Assembly (NCBI RefSeq): GCF_018687275.1
Contig: NZ_CP061287.1
Location: forward strand, 1,922,001-1,986,000
Direction of reading: 5' to 3'
Source: Polynucleobacter sp. MWH-Aus1W21
GTDB taxonomy: Bacteria > Pseudomonadota > Gammaproteobacteria > Burkholderiales > Burkholderiaceae
Length of the DNA: 64,000 bases
In this document: positions 50,872 to 58,304 of the stretch, piece after piece
Position numbering within the stretch: position 1 is the stretch's first letter
Layout of the letters: every line of letters starts with the position of its first letter
Notes under the pieces: generated by a model
Database searches by the model: none
Seen by the model: only the letters and a program-made list of their open reading frames with translations
What the model was told of the DNA's origin: nothing
Position numbers and translations under genes: made by a program

Positions 50872-51081
50872 TTAGTGATCGGTGTTTGCATTCACGCTCT
50901 TCTGGCCAGCGAAGCCAAGTGAAACCTCCCTACTGTTGCGAATAGGTGAAGGATTCCGCGCCGAGGCCTCGGCTTCGCGCAGCCGTAGCAGCGCCACAGC
51001 GATTAGATCAACGACTTCTTGCTGCGGGTGTCGGGGGGCTGCGCCAGCCCCGAAATTTGAGATGTGTTTGTTGTTTTGCAT
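50872..51081 (-). CDS. Small protein upstream of the DUF2924 gene
   Basis: This 69-residue frame contains PRHPQQEVVDLIAVALLRLR, then an Arg/Ser-rich middle and SLGFAGQKSVNANTDH at the end. Its stop lies 15 bases before the DUF2924 start in the same direction. The ribosome site is weak, and support is mainly position and protein-like composition. It may be an additional member of the recombinase cluster. Confidence 0.5.
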   Translation of the reverse strand: MQNNKHISNFGAGAAPRHPQQEVVDLIAVALLRLREAEASARNPSPIRNSREVSLGFAGQKSVNANTDH

Positions 51082-51182
51082 GATTAGCGTTCCAGTAGAA
51101 AACGCTTGTCATGCTATGGGTCATCCCCCCTCCAAGTAACTACTTTCGTGGAGATGAGTGGAGGACGCGCAAAGTCCGCTAG

Positions 51183-51569
51183 TTATTCGAATTCGTAATC
51201 GCGAGGTTCGTCGTAATTTCGCTCGCGACAGACGATTCCTTCTTCGCGCATCTTCTTGATGAAGCCTGGCCCATCACCCGTGAGATGACTTCCATCGTCC
51301 TGCTTTCCATTGTGGCTAGAGCCAGCGGTCAATGGCGAACCAAACGTTTCCTTGTGCATCTTCAAGCATTGACGCCCCACGCCTTGCCCCTTGCACCCCT
51401 CTAACCCTAAATTGGTGATGTGGTAGTAATCATCGCCATCACACTCTCGGTAGCTCAACAGGATGGACCCACACTTCTTCCCATCTTTTGTCACAAGTAT
51501 TTCCGATCCATCTGTGACATCAATGTCGTACTGCTGACCCGATTTAGACGTGAACAAAGTGGTCGTCAT
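51183..51569 (-). CDS. GNAT-like small protein
   Basis: This 128-residue protein has strands followed by YYHITNLGLEGCKGQGVGRQ, then CLKMHKETFG. The GxGxGxQ-like turn plus helix matches the acetyl-CoA-binding segment of GNAT acetyltransferases, although the rest is short for the fold. It overlaps the ImmA/IrrE stop (ATGA). It could be a substrate-acetylating partner or a degenerate GNAT domain; the target is unknown. Confidence 0.6.
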   Translation of the reverse strand: MTTTLFTSKSGQQYDIDVTDGSEILVTKDGKKCGSILLSYRECDGDDYYHITNLGLEGCKGQGVGRQCLKMHKETFGSPLTAGSSHNGKQDDGSHLTGDGPGFIKKMREEGIVCRERNYDEPRDYEFE

Positions 51570-52480
51570 TGATCGTTCCCCATGAACTTGTCATAGCTAT
51601 CGAATGAGCGTTGATCGTTCCAAGAGTTATCCCATCGGCGGGGCTCGGCATCTTCAAGTATCAGCAATGTCAGAACACGGTCACGCACGCCGTAGCTGTG
51701 CTTGAACTCTTGAAGCTTCATGTACGGCTGCTCCCCAACGCACCAGACGGAAGCAGACATATCAATACCAGTCCACTCCTGGGCGATGCTTGCATCGGCA
51801 GCTACAGTGTCTCGCAACGGCTCCACTGGGTCGCTCAGTCTACGAATGCGTGTGTTGCTGAGTACAGCACTTCTGCTGCGCCATTCGTATTTGAGAAACC
51901 CGTTGTCCCAGTGCAGCAAGATGGCTCGCTTTTCTGTGTACTTGATGAAGCGAATGCACAACGCTTCAAACGAGACGCCGAATGACTTCGCAAGTCCACT
52001 GAGAAGGTGCAGGTCAACGTCCTGACTTGTAATCCGCTCACGCAGTACATCCCCTGGCATCAGAAGGTTGCTTGCGAAATCATCCGCCTCGCGCTCGATG
52101 ACGCCTGCACTTTCCAAGCTCAGATGCACTGCTGCTTTGTCGCAGTTGAATGTGCGCCGCTTGGCTCTGTGGAGGACAAAGTGACCCAGCTCGTGTGCGA
52201 TCGTGAAGCGACGACGTTCAGGGCTGGCATCCTCATTAACGAAGATGCCCCATTCGGTTGGATCGTTCGGGTTGCACACCAGCATTCCCTCTGAGCTTCT
52301 CACTGGAGACGCCATGGGGGGCTTGATGATCTTGACGCCTTCTCCGTAGGGAGTGCCAGGCAACCCCTCTCGAACCATGTCGAGGTCTGTGTACGCAGCC
52401 GTCTCCCCACTGGCCACGCGAATCCATCGCAGGATGGTGTTGGCTGCCTTGCTCGGGGTCAGTTGAGCGCTGTCACTCAA
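51566..52480 (-). CDS. ImmA/IrrE-family metalloendopeptidase
   Basis: This 304-residue protein has the zinc-protease motif HELGHFVLH (His96, Glu97, His100), preceded by IFVNEDASPERRRFTIA and followed by EREADDFASNLLMPGDVL (third ligand region). ImmA/IrrE proteases cleave a paired XRE repressor to switch genes on after stress. The start is TTG 52480 overlapping the XRE stop (TTGA), which is unusual and ties its translation to the regulator. The C-terminal third has no recognisable domain. Confidence 0.87.
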   Translation of the reverse strand: MSDSAQLTPSKAANTILRWIRVASGETAAYTDLDMVREGLPGTPYGEGVKIIKPPMASPVRSSEGMLVCNPNDPTEWGIFVNEDASPERRRFTIAHELGHFVLHRAKRRTFNCDKAAVHLSLESAGVIEREADDFASNLLMPGDVLRERITSQDVDLHLLSGLAKSFGVSFEALCIRFIKYTEKRAILLHWDNGFLKYEWRSRSAVLSNTRIRRLSDPVEPLRDTVAADASIAQEWTGIDMSASVWCVGEQPYMKLQEFKHSYGVRDRVLTLLILEDAEPRRWDNSWNDQRSFDSYDKFMGNDQ

Positions 52481-52824
52481 CTCTTGGTTTCCTCTTGCCC
52501 CGCAGTTGGGAACATCAGTTTGAGGGCTTGTTGATAGCGCTGCTTTTCTTCTTCCGTCATGCCAGCGTACTGGCGAAAGAAGGCCACGTCTTCAACGGAT
52601 GCTTGGGGAACCTGCTCATTTGATTCGTTCATCAGGTCCTCCATCGTGACCCCCAGAACCTTGGCCAGCAGATGAATCCGCTCGGCAGAAGGGCGTTGCC
52701 CCTCCTTCATTTCCAGTTCCCAGATGTACGCCTTGGTACAGCCAACGGCGTCGGCTACCTGCTGCAACGTCAGCTTTTTGGCCTCTCGTAAACGCCGTAA
52801 ACGCGCTCCTAGGGTCGATGCCAT
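52477..52824 (-). CDS. XRE-family regulator paired with ImmA/IrrE
   Basis: This 115-residue protein has an XRE HTH (LGARLRRLREAKKLTLQQVA, DAVGCTKAYIWELEMKEGQR, SAERIHLLAKVLGVTMEDLM; about 5-65). The C-terminal tail is acidic (SVEDVAFFRQYAGMTEEEKQ). AGGAGCTTTTCC precedes the start. With the protease it forms a stress-responsive repressor module, possibly the prophage immunity switch. The 217 bases between it and the divergent gene at 53041 are the likely control region. Confidence 0.87.
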   Translation of the reverse strand: MASTLGARLRRLREAKKLTLQQVADAVGCTKAYIWELEMKEGQRPSAERIHLLAKVLGVTMEDLMNESNEQVPQASVEDVAFFRQYAGMTEEEKQRYQQALKLMFPTAGQEETKS

Positions 52825-53040
52825 GGAAAAGCTCCTGTCTGAATCAAGTCAGCCTCAAAGTATAGCACTGAGATACACATTCACCCAGATGTTCTACGTC
52901 GTTTGACAAGCGGAAATAAGCGGGACACAATTACGCTGTATCTCGCCACTTTACTTTGACGGGGTATTTGTTTACCACCCGTCGGCCAGCGCCAGCATCC
53001 CCTGCACGCAGAACACCGACATTTCATAAGGACCAAGAAA

Positions 53041-54285
53041 ATGAAAAAAACCTTTGTCGATGTGCTGCTGGAGCTGCCCGTAGACAACACTCTCCAAAAC
53101 TTCCTGGCAGCTAACGGTCTGCCGTTGCCCGACGATCTGTCTTGGTCGGATGGCCAAGAGGTCACCCGGACCGTAATTGAAGCGATCCGGACATGGCCAG
53201 ACGAAATTGCTCGAGACGCGCTCATTGCCAAATTGATGGCCAGTGTTGCACTTGGGGATGCGGCTGGTAAACAAGCGATGTTCCAGGTTGCAAGGCAGGA
53301 TGGCGTCGCCCTTATGGGGCTCGTTTCCAACCAAAGCGATATCCATCGTTCGTTCTGGCTGTATGTGAATTACCCAGCACTCTTTGACCTGGCCGGTGAC
53401 GTTGACTTCTTCGAACGCCATGGATCACAGGCTCAGCAGAATGAACTTGGGGTGAAACGCAAACCCGACACGTCTGAGGCAGCCTTGCTCGGAATGCGGC
53501 AGTCCATCTCGGCGTTCTACCAGCGAGAGTTGCAGTGCGGTGACGGCAGCGTGGCTTATGTCCTAGAGCGCTCCCCAGATGTCTACCTGTTGACTGTTCA
53601 TGTGAAGGACCTGGCGATGTTGCGCCTCGAGTTCGAAGGCTCGAACCTGACTCGCCGCGTCGGCAATCCCAACATTCACATGGTGCTGGAGTATTCAGCC
53701 AAGACCGGTGTCGCCCGCTCACTGGTCAAAGGCGGAGTCAAGTACCACACCATGCTGCTCGAGGCCTTCTCAGAGCACCTGCTGGGCGTCAAGGTGGAGG
53801 CCCACCGCATCAAACCGCCCACCCTTGATCTGTCTGCACTCCGACTGGGTTTCGATGTACCTCAAGCCTTGACGACCGACGGCTTCATGGCTGTTCAGGT
53901 CAAGACACTGTCCCTGCTCAGCCCACATGGTGATCTCAAGATCGAATGCACCGCAACAGCATCAAGCGACCAACAGTGCGTGACCGAATTGATCGCTGAA
54001 GCATTCCCCAGCGAGAACCCGCTCAAGCGCAACTGGCAGATCAATTCGGCGCACATCAATCTGTACTACCCCCCACAGCCGGGCAAGATGCGATCCAAGG
54101 TCATCACCATCGAGATCACCCGCAAAGGGCGGCTGAACCTTCACAAGTTCGACGCCAAGATGCAAGCTCAACTGGAGGGCTACCTCGTGACTCTTGGCAT
54201 CCTTGATGCGGGTCAAACGCTCAGTGCCAACGAGCAGCAACCCGGTGAGGACGCATTTCAGTCCGAACCGGCGTTCCAGGAGTGA
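53041..54285 (+). CDS. Hypothetical 414-residue protein
   Basis: I do not recognise this protein. The first 130 residues look helical (NTLQNFLAANGLPLPDDLSW, ALIAKLMASVALGDAAGKQA). The middle is mixed alpha/beta (FYQRELQCGDGSVAYVLERS, VYLLTVHVKDLAMLRLEFEG), and the C-terminal part is beta-rich (IEITRKGRLNLHKFDAKMQA). No catalytic motif, signal or membrane segment is visible. AAGGACC precedes the ATG. It is divergent from the XRE gene and coupled to a zinc-binding protein, so the pair acts together. A phage-carried accessory or defence function is conceivable. Confidence 0.75.
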   Translation: MKKTFVDVLLELPVDNTLQNFLAANGLPLPDDLSWSDGQEVTRTVIEAIRTWPDEIARDALIAKLMASVALGDAAGKQAMFQVARQDGVALMGLVSNQSDIHRSFWLYVNYPALFDLAGDVDFFERHGSQAQQNELGVKRKPDTSEAALLGMRQSISAFYQRELQCGDGSVAYVLERSPDVYLLTVHVKDLAMLRLEFEGSNLTRRVGNPNIHMVLEYSAKTGVARSLVKGGVKYHTMLLEAFSEHLLGVKVEAHRIKPPTLDLSALRLGFDVPQALTTDGFMAVQVKTLSLLSPHGDLKIECTATASSDQQCVTELIAEAFPSENPLKRNWQINSAHINLYYPPQPGKMRSKVITIEITRKGRLNLHKFDAKMQAQLEGYLVTLGILDAGQTLSANEQQPGEDAFQSEPAFQE

Positions 54286-54287
54286 GC

Positions 54288-55226
54288 GTGACTGCGCATC
54301 ACGCATGGTCATTGGTGTGCCGCTTGTTCGCTGAGGGAACGCCCGTATTTCGGTACGCGCTGTCTCCGAACGAGCTTGCGGCATGCTCACTGCTAGGCTC
54401 CGCTATAAAGCCTGCTACCGTCAATCAGCAATACGCACTCTGCCCATACTGCAACTTGCATCGGGGGCAGGTCGTTGCTGATGGCAAGGGGGGCAGACTT
54501 TGCCAATGCCCTGAATGCGGTCCGATCCAGCTCGAGCCACAGGACATGGCAGCCGTCACGCTCAACGAGGATTGGTTGCGACAAAGATTGCGCATGGCAA
54601 TGGAGATCAACAGCCGCGATGGAATCGATCAAGTGGGTCCTGGCGTCTGGCGGATAGGCGATGCACGACAAGGACCTGTCATTCTGGCTCGCAACTTGTC
54701 CGGCTTGGTTCACGCACCGGCGACCCTCGATGCGCTGCGAGTCAACGCCTCTAGGTTGCGGGTGATCACGCCCAAACCTATCGACCAGACCGCACACCCA
54801 TTTGCCGCTGACATAGATTGGCTACCGCTCCAGGAGCGGTTTGCCTTTTACGGCGGCGGAATCTCATTTATTGCCCCACAGGGCCAACGCCCCACAGAAA
54901 CGCAACGTGAGCCCGCTAAACCGGTTTACGGCCCCTTTGCTGAGGACTTCCGCTCGGTGCTGTTACCAGAGCTTGGCCACATCAACCTCACCGAGGCTCA
55001 GGCCTCCGTTTTTGGGTCGCTTTGGTCGTTCAAGGGTGAGCCCATGCGAGCCGAGCGAATCATGGAGCGGGCCGGTTTGCAAAGCGACAAACCGATCGAT
55101 GTGTTCAAGGTGAAGTCACGTGACAAGGGAAAAGCTGGAGCTGACCTTCCGTTGATGGCTTATAAAAAGTTGGTGGTCACTCAGCAGCGGCAAGGTCTCT
55201 ACGCGTTGCCTTGTGCTGCGGAGTGA
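54288..55226 (+). CDS. Hypothetical protein with zinc-ribbon-like cysteines
   Basis: This 312-residue protein contains CPYCNLHRGQVVADGKGGRL, then CQCPECGPIQLEPQDM (about 47-80), two Cys-x2-Cys knuckles suited to a zinc ribbon. The rest includes LNEDWLRQRLRMAMEINSRD, WRIGDARQGPVILARNLSG and a C-terminal helical part with LTEAQASVFGSLWSFKGEPM that could be a winged helix. GTG 54288 is used because AGGAG gives proper spacing to it rather than to GTG 54282. It is coupled to the previous gene. Nucleic-acid binding is plausible; function unknown. Confidence 0.72.
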   Translation: MTAHHAWSLVCRLFAEGTPVFRYALSPNELAACSLLGSAIKPATVNQQYALCPYCNLHRGQVVADGKGGRLCQCPECGPIQLEPQDMAAVTLNEDWLRQRLRMAMEINSRDGIDQVGPGVWRIGDARQGPVILARNLSGLVHAPATLDALRVNASRLRVITPKPIDQTAHPFAADIDWLPLQERFAFYGGGISFIAPQGQRPTETQREPAKPVYGPFAEDFRSVLLPELGHINLTEAQASVFGSLWSFKGEPMRAERIMERAGLQSDKPIDVFKVKSRDKGKAGADLPLMAYKKLVVTQQRQGLYALPCAAE

Positions 55227-55510
55227 CTACTTTTTCGGGCATTTTCTCAACGCGTTGTGTGTGACAACACACAAACCACATGGTTTGCCTCAGCAAGTCG
55301 AACGCAAAACCTTCGTATGCGACACACGCATAAGTCATTGCCACATAAGGCGTTCTGCGTGTGCCACTTCGTCAGTGTTCGCAGAAGTTTTGTGAGAAGA
55401 GAGAGCGGAGTATGAGATTCGGGGGCCGTTACCGGCTCGGATGCTGGAGGGGCATGGCACACGTAGAATCGCGCCGGACCCCGCACCAACTTGCGGTCGC
55501 CAAAATGAAA
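55227..55510. other. Non-coding right edge of the GC-rich island
   Basis: No credible gene lies here. It contains a perfect inverted repeat (TTGTGTGT, GACA, ACACACAA) at 55255-55274 with no T-run. Base composition changes from the GC-rich island to the AT-richer flank across and just after this stretch. Confidence 0.5.
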
Positions 55511-55536
55511 ACGCCCAACTGAGAACAGTTGGGCGT
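55511..55536 (-). terminator. Terminator paired with tRNA remnant A
   Basis: ACGCCCAACT and AGTTGGGCGT form a 10-base-pair stem with a six-base loop. On the minus strand TTTTCATTTTG follows. It lies eight bases beyond the CCA end of the tRNA-like remnant. Confidence 0.75.
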
Positions 55537-55543
55537 CTTGATA

Positions 55544-55583
55544 TGGTGGCCCGGGGCGGAATCGAACCAGGGCAGAGGATATC
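55544..55583 (-). pseudogene. tRNA 3'-end remnant A (tRNA-Phe-like)
   Basis: The minus strand reads ATCCTC, then GGTTCGATTCC and GCCCCGGGCCACCA. That is the 3' half of a tRNA: anticodon-stem end, T-arm, acceptor and CCA, and by memory most similar to betaproteobacterial tRNA-Phe. The 5' half is absent. Of the four copies this is the best preserved. It marks the right edge of the GC-rich island and is a candidate attachment site. Confidence 0.7.
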
Positions 55584-55597
55584 TAGACATAATAACT

Positions 55598-55607
55598 GTC
55601 GTTTAAA
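55598..55607. repeat. Half-site of the GTCGTTTNAAACGAC palindrome
   Basis: GTCGTTTAAA matches the left part and centre of the palindrome, then diverges. It lies 78 bases before the porin-like gene start. Confidence 0.45.
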
Positions 55608-55684
55608 TAGATATTTTTAATATTAGAGGCTTATTATTGCTTTTTATACAGCCTTGGATTCTAGAAAACAGTTATCCTAAGACC

Positions 55685-56608
55685 ATGAAAAAATATTTGT
55701 CCACCTTAAGCATATCCCTGATCTGGTTTGGAATTCCTATGGTAGGCCATGCCCAACCTGATGGAGTCGCACAAAATGATGCTATTAAGGCTACGGTTAG
55801 TGTTACGGGAATAAACCAATTTAATACCAGCCTAAATACGGGTGGGAATTTTGGGTGGTCTAGTGCTGGCGCCACGCTCAATTTGCTGAAACCCATTTCA
55901 GCGGCAACTTCAATTGGCGTCTCTGTTCGCTATGGCAGCCAGTTTTGGAACTGGAGCAATATGAATAGCTACGGCTATGGTGGGAAGAGTCCATGGACGA
56001 CGATTAGCACTCCGGCACTGGGCCTCAGCTATTCTCACAAACTCGACTCTGATTGGAGGCTCAACTTTATTCCCACAATAGAGTCTTCTGCAGAGACTGG
56101 CGCCAATCTAAATAACTCCCTTACTTATGGCGCTATTTTTAATGGCTCAAAACAACTCTCGCCCACCTTAAATCTAGGCCTGGGTACTGGCGTCTTTCGC
56201 CAGATTGATACGAACCGAGTATTTCCATTTATTGTGATTGATTGGAAGATCTCTGATCGCTGGAATCTAAATAATCCATTCCCAGGTGGTCCAGCGGGTG
56301 GCGCAGGTCTGGAGCTAACCTATAAGGTTACTAGTGACTTTAAAGTGTCGGGCGGTGCAGCCTATAATAGCTATCGCTTTCGCCTAAATGATTCAGGCCC
56401 TTACGCTGGTGGCGTTGGTCAAAACAAGTTCATTCCCGTATTTGCCAAGTTTTCCTATGCGATTGATAGAACCACAGCCCTAGATCTTTACGCCCTTGCC
56501 AATATGGGAGGAAGTGTGACTGCCATTAACACCAACGGCAATACTGCCCTTAGCACCAATTACAGAACTGCTCCCGCAGTCGCTCTAAACCTCGTTAAGC
56601 GTTTTTGA
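55685..56608 (+). CDS. Outer-membrane beta-barrel (porin-like) protein
   Basis: This 307-residue exported protein has a signal peptide (MKKYLSTLSISLIWFGIPMVG, cleavage after HAQ about residue 25). Alternating beta-strand segments follow (SAATSIGVSVRYGSQFWNWS, LNFIPTIESSAETGANLNNS, FKVSGGAAYNSYRFRLND). The C-terminus ends with Phe after LNLVKR, the typical outer-membrane barrel signature recognised by the BAM complex. It may resemble DUF6268-type barrels. It lies between tRNA remnants A and B. ATG 55685 is chosen because the signal peptide starts there. The ligand is unknown. Confidence 0.78.
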   Translation: MKKYLSTLSISLIWFGIPMVGHAQPDGVAQNDAIKATVSVTGINQFNTSLNTGGNFGWSSAGATLNLLKPISAATSIGVSVRYGSQFWNWSNMNSYGYGGKSPWTTISTPALGLSYSHKLDSDWRLNFIPTIESSAETGANLNNSLTYGAIFNGSKQLSPTLNLGLGTGVFRQIDTNRVFPFIVIDWKISDRWNLNNPFPGGPAGGAGLELTYKVTSDFKVSGGAAYNSYRFRLNDSGPYAGGVGQNKFIPVFAKFSYAIDRTTALDLYALANMGGSVTAINTNGNTALSTNYRTAPAVALNLVKRF

Positions 56609-56624
56609 TTTCAGCGTCTAATTT

Positions 56625-56639
56625 GTCGTTTAAAACGAC
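56625..56639. repeat. 15-bp palindrome GTCGTTTAAAACGAC
   Basis: A perfect inverted repeat around one central base, 16 bases after the porin-like stop. Unlike the other copies it is downstream of a gene. See the related finding for the whole set. Confidence 0.8.
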
Positions 56640-56744
56640 ATCGACTGACGCAGGGATGTCTAATTGATTTGTCCTTTTAAAGGACGCTTCTTAATCAGGG
56701 TATCCGAAAGTAATGGTGGCTAACCATGCCAAGCCTTAAAAGAA

Positions 56745-56767
56745 AATAGCCCAACAAGTGGGCTATT
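56745..56767 (-). terminator. Terminator paired with tRNA remnant B
   Basis: AATAGCCCA and TGGGCTATT form a stem with loop ACAAG. The minus strand continues TTTTCTTTTAAGG. It follows the CCA end of remnant B by eight bases. Confidence 0.75.
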
Positions 56768-56775
56768 GAGAATCT

Positions 56776-56813
56776 TGGTGGCCCGGGGCGGAATCGACCA
56801 GGGCTGAGGATAC
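56776..56813 (-). pseudogene. tRNA 3'-end remnant B
   Basis: Same sequence family as remnant A, but the T-loop has lost one A (GGTCGATTCC). The minus strand keeps ATCCTC and GCCCCGGGCCACCA. The 5' half is absent. It separates the porin-like and cation-efflux modules. Confidence 0.7.
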
Positions 56814-56819
56814 CTGACT

Positions 56820-57647
56820 CTATTTCAACCTTAATATCCGAATAGCGCCACTCAATACCAAGAATCCAATAGCTAAACCGATAATCCAATCGGGAATCGG
56901 ACTGTTAAGCCAATCAACTAATACGCCAGCAATAATCACGCCTATGTTAGCCAAAACATCATTGGCAGAGAAGATATAACTGGCTCGCATATGAACGCCA
57001 TCATTTTTGCGTTTAGATATTAGATATAGACAGGTGACATTAACCGCCAAAGCAAGTAACGAAATCCAAATCATGGCATTTGCCTGAGGCATTGCCCCAA
57101 TGTAAATTTGATAACCTGTACGCCAAAAAGCAAGAGTGGCCAAAAGTAATTCAACAACACCAGCCAACTTAGCGGCTTTGAGCTTGTGCTGTGCGGCTTT
57201 ACCAACGGCATATAAAGCTACCATATAGACTGCGGCATCAGCAAACATATCTAAAGCATCAGCGATAAGTCCTGCTGATTGAGCAATCCAGCCCACAATG
57301 ATCTCAACGAAGAACATTAATCCGTTTAATGCTAAGAGCCAAATTAGGACTTTTCGCTCTTGAGCATCTTTGGCGGCATCTAATTGAGCTAGCTTAATTT
57401 CAAAGTCTTCTAACGCTTGGCTGCTTTCAATCTTTGCCCCAAAACCCAAGGGAACTAATTTATCGAGAACTACATTAGGCTCTTCGCTATGACAAATGAT
57501 TAATTTGCGATTGGGAATATCAAAATCCATGGCGTGTATCGCCAAAGAACCCAATGCCATACGAATCATCTGCTCTTCCGATGGACAATCCATAGCAGGC
57601 ACGATGAATATGGTTTTAGTTACAGAAGATTTTTGATGGGTTTCCAT
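56820..57647 (-). CDS. Cation diffusion facilitator-like transporter with N-terminal metal-binding-like domain
   Basis: This 275-residue protein has an N-terminal HMA-like segment (FIVPAMDCPSEEQMIRMALG), followed by about six membrane segments (WLLALNGLMFFVEIIVGWIA; MVALYAVGKAAQ; MIWISLLALAVNVTCLYLIS; IGVIIAGVLVDWLNS; WIIGLAIGFLVLSGAI). The CDF metal sites appear as DALDMFAD and SANDVLAN in the second and fifth segments. It would export divalent metal ions in exchange for protons. The true start is ATG 57647, where a METHQKSSV N-terminus begins. A palindrome lies 31 bases upstream. Confidence 0.82.
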   Translation of the reverse strand: METHQKSSVTKTIFIVPAMDCPSEEQMIRMALGSLAIHAMDFDIPNRKLIICHSEEPNVVLDKLVPLGFGAKIESSQALEDFEIKLAQLDAAKDAQERKVLIWLLALNGLMFFVEIIVGWIAQSAGLIADALDMFADAAVYMVALYAVGKAAQHKLKAAKLAGVVELLLATLAFWRTGYQIYIGAMPQANAMIWISLLALAVNVTCLYLISKRKNDGVHMRASYIFSANDVLANIGVIIAGVLVDWLNSPIPDWIIGLAIGFLVLSGAIRILRLK

Positions 57648-57677
57648 GTATTTACAAATGTAACTGAAAGTGGGCTT

Positions 57678-57692
57678 GTCGTTTAAAACGAC
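57678..57692. repeat. 15-bp palindrome GTCGTTTAAAACGAC
   Basis: Perfect copy 31 bases upstream of the cation-efflux gene start, in promoter position. Confidence 0.8.
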
Positions 57693-57749
57693 AGCGCAGG
57701 CAAAGTCCAAAAGCGTCGAATACTGTGAATGTGGAGAGTAAAAATGAAA

Positions 57750-57771
57750 AAAACCACCCGAAGGTGGTTTT
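57750..57771. terminator. Terminator paired with tRNA remnant C
   Basis: AAAACCACC and GGTGGTTTT around a CGAA tetraloop, with A and T runs on both sides, so it can work in both directions. The same 22-base hairpin recurs at 59515-59536. Confidence 0.8.
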
Positions 57772-57780
57772 AGTGTGTCT

Positions 57781-57820
57781 TGGTGGCCCGGGGCGAAATC
57801 GACCAGGGACGAGGATATCT
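57781..57820 (-). pseudogene. tRNA 3'-end remnant C
   Basis: The minus strand has ATCCTCGTCCC, GGTCGATTTCGC and CCCGGGCCACCA. It shares the T-loop deletion with remnant B. It precedes the DUF3106-like gene stop by four bases. Confidence 0.7.
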
Positions 57821-57824
57821 AATC

Positions 57825-58256
57825 CTAGCTAGACTGCTTGTGCCACTTTTGTTTTTCCTCTGGACTCATGTTCTCCCATTTAGCCTTGCGGGCTTTCATT
57901 TCGGCCTGCTCTTCTGGTGTTAAACCATCAAAGAAGGCCTTTCTCTCAGCCTTCATTTTTTCTTTTTGCTCAGGGGTAATAGATTGCCATTGAGCCTTCA
58001 TTTTTTCGTGAACCAACTTACGATCTTCAGGGCTTAACGCCTTCATTTGATCGCGCATCTTATGCCAGTATTCTTTACGCTCTTCTGGCGTTGCCTTCAG
58101 TAATGCAGCATCCGTTTGTTTCATTTGCTCAAGACGCTGATCAAATGTTAGGTTGATGTTTGCTAAAGGGTTTGGTGGCTCGGGAATGGTCGCACCCGCT
58201 AATGAAAATACAGAGATGCCGAATAACAACCCCACTACAAACTTTTTAGAGTACAT
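57825..58256 (-). CDS. DUF3106-like exported protein
   Basis: This 143-residue protein has an N-terminal signal peptide (MYSKKFVVGLLFGISVFSLAG). The mature part is Lys/Glu-rich with repeated ATPEERKEYWHKM, LSPEDRKLVHEKM, ITPEQKEKMKAER, LTPEEQAEMKARK and MSPEEKQKWHKQ, about 17-residue units. That [ST]PEE[QR]K repeat is typical of DUF3106 and resembles periplasmic metal/stress sensors such as Spy or CpxP. ATG 58256 has a GGGGGGTGT site upstream. Its stop lies beside remnant C. Confidence 0.75.
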   Translation of the reverse strand: MYSKKFVVGLLFGISVFSLAGATIPEPPNPLANINLTFDQRLEQMKQTDAALLKATPEERKEYWHKMRDQMKALSPEDRKLVHEKMKAQWQSITPEQKEKMKAERKAFFDGLTPEEQAEMKARKAKWENMSPEEKQKWHKQSS

Positions 58257-58304
58257 ACACCCCCCTTTTTTTGATTGAATATGGTTCATTCTAATCTTAG
58301 ACTT

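Noticed and set aside
52870..52944. GAGATAC and GTATCTC as an operator pair between the XRE gene and 53041
   Set aside because: Seven-base matches 61 bases apart are within chance expectation.
55255..55274. Hairpin TTGTGTGT/ACACACAA as a terminator
   Set aside because: No T-run on either strand after the stem; kept only as an inverted repeat.
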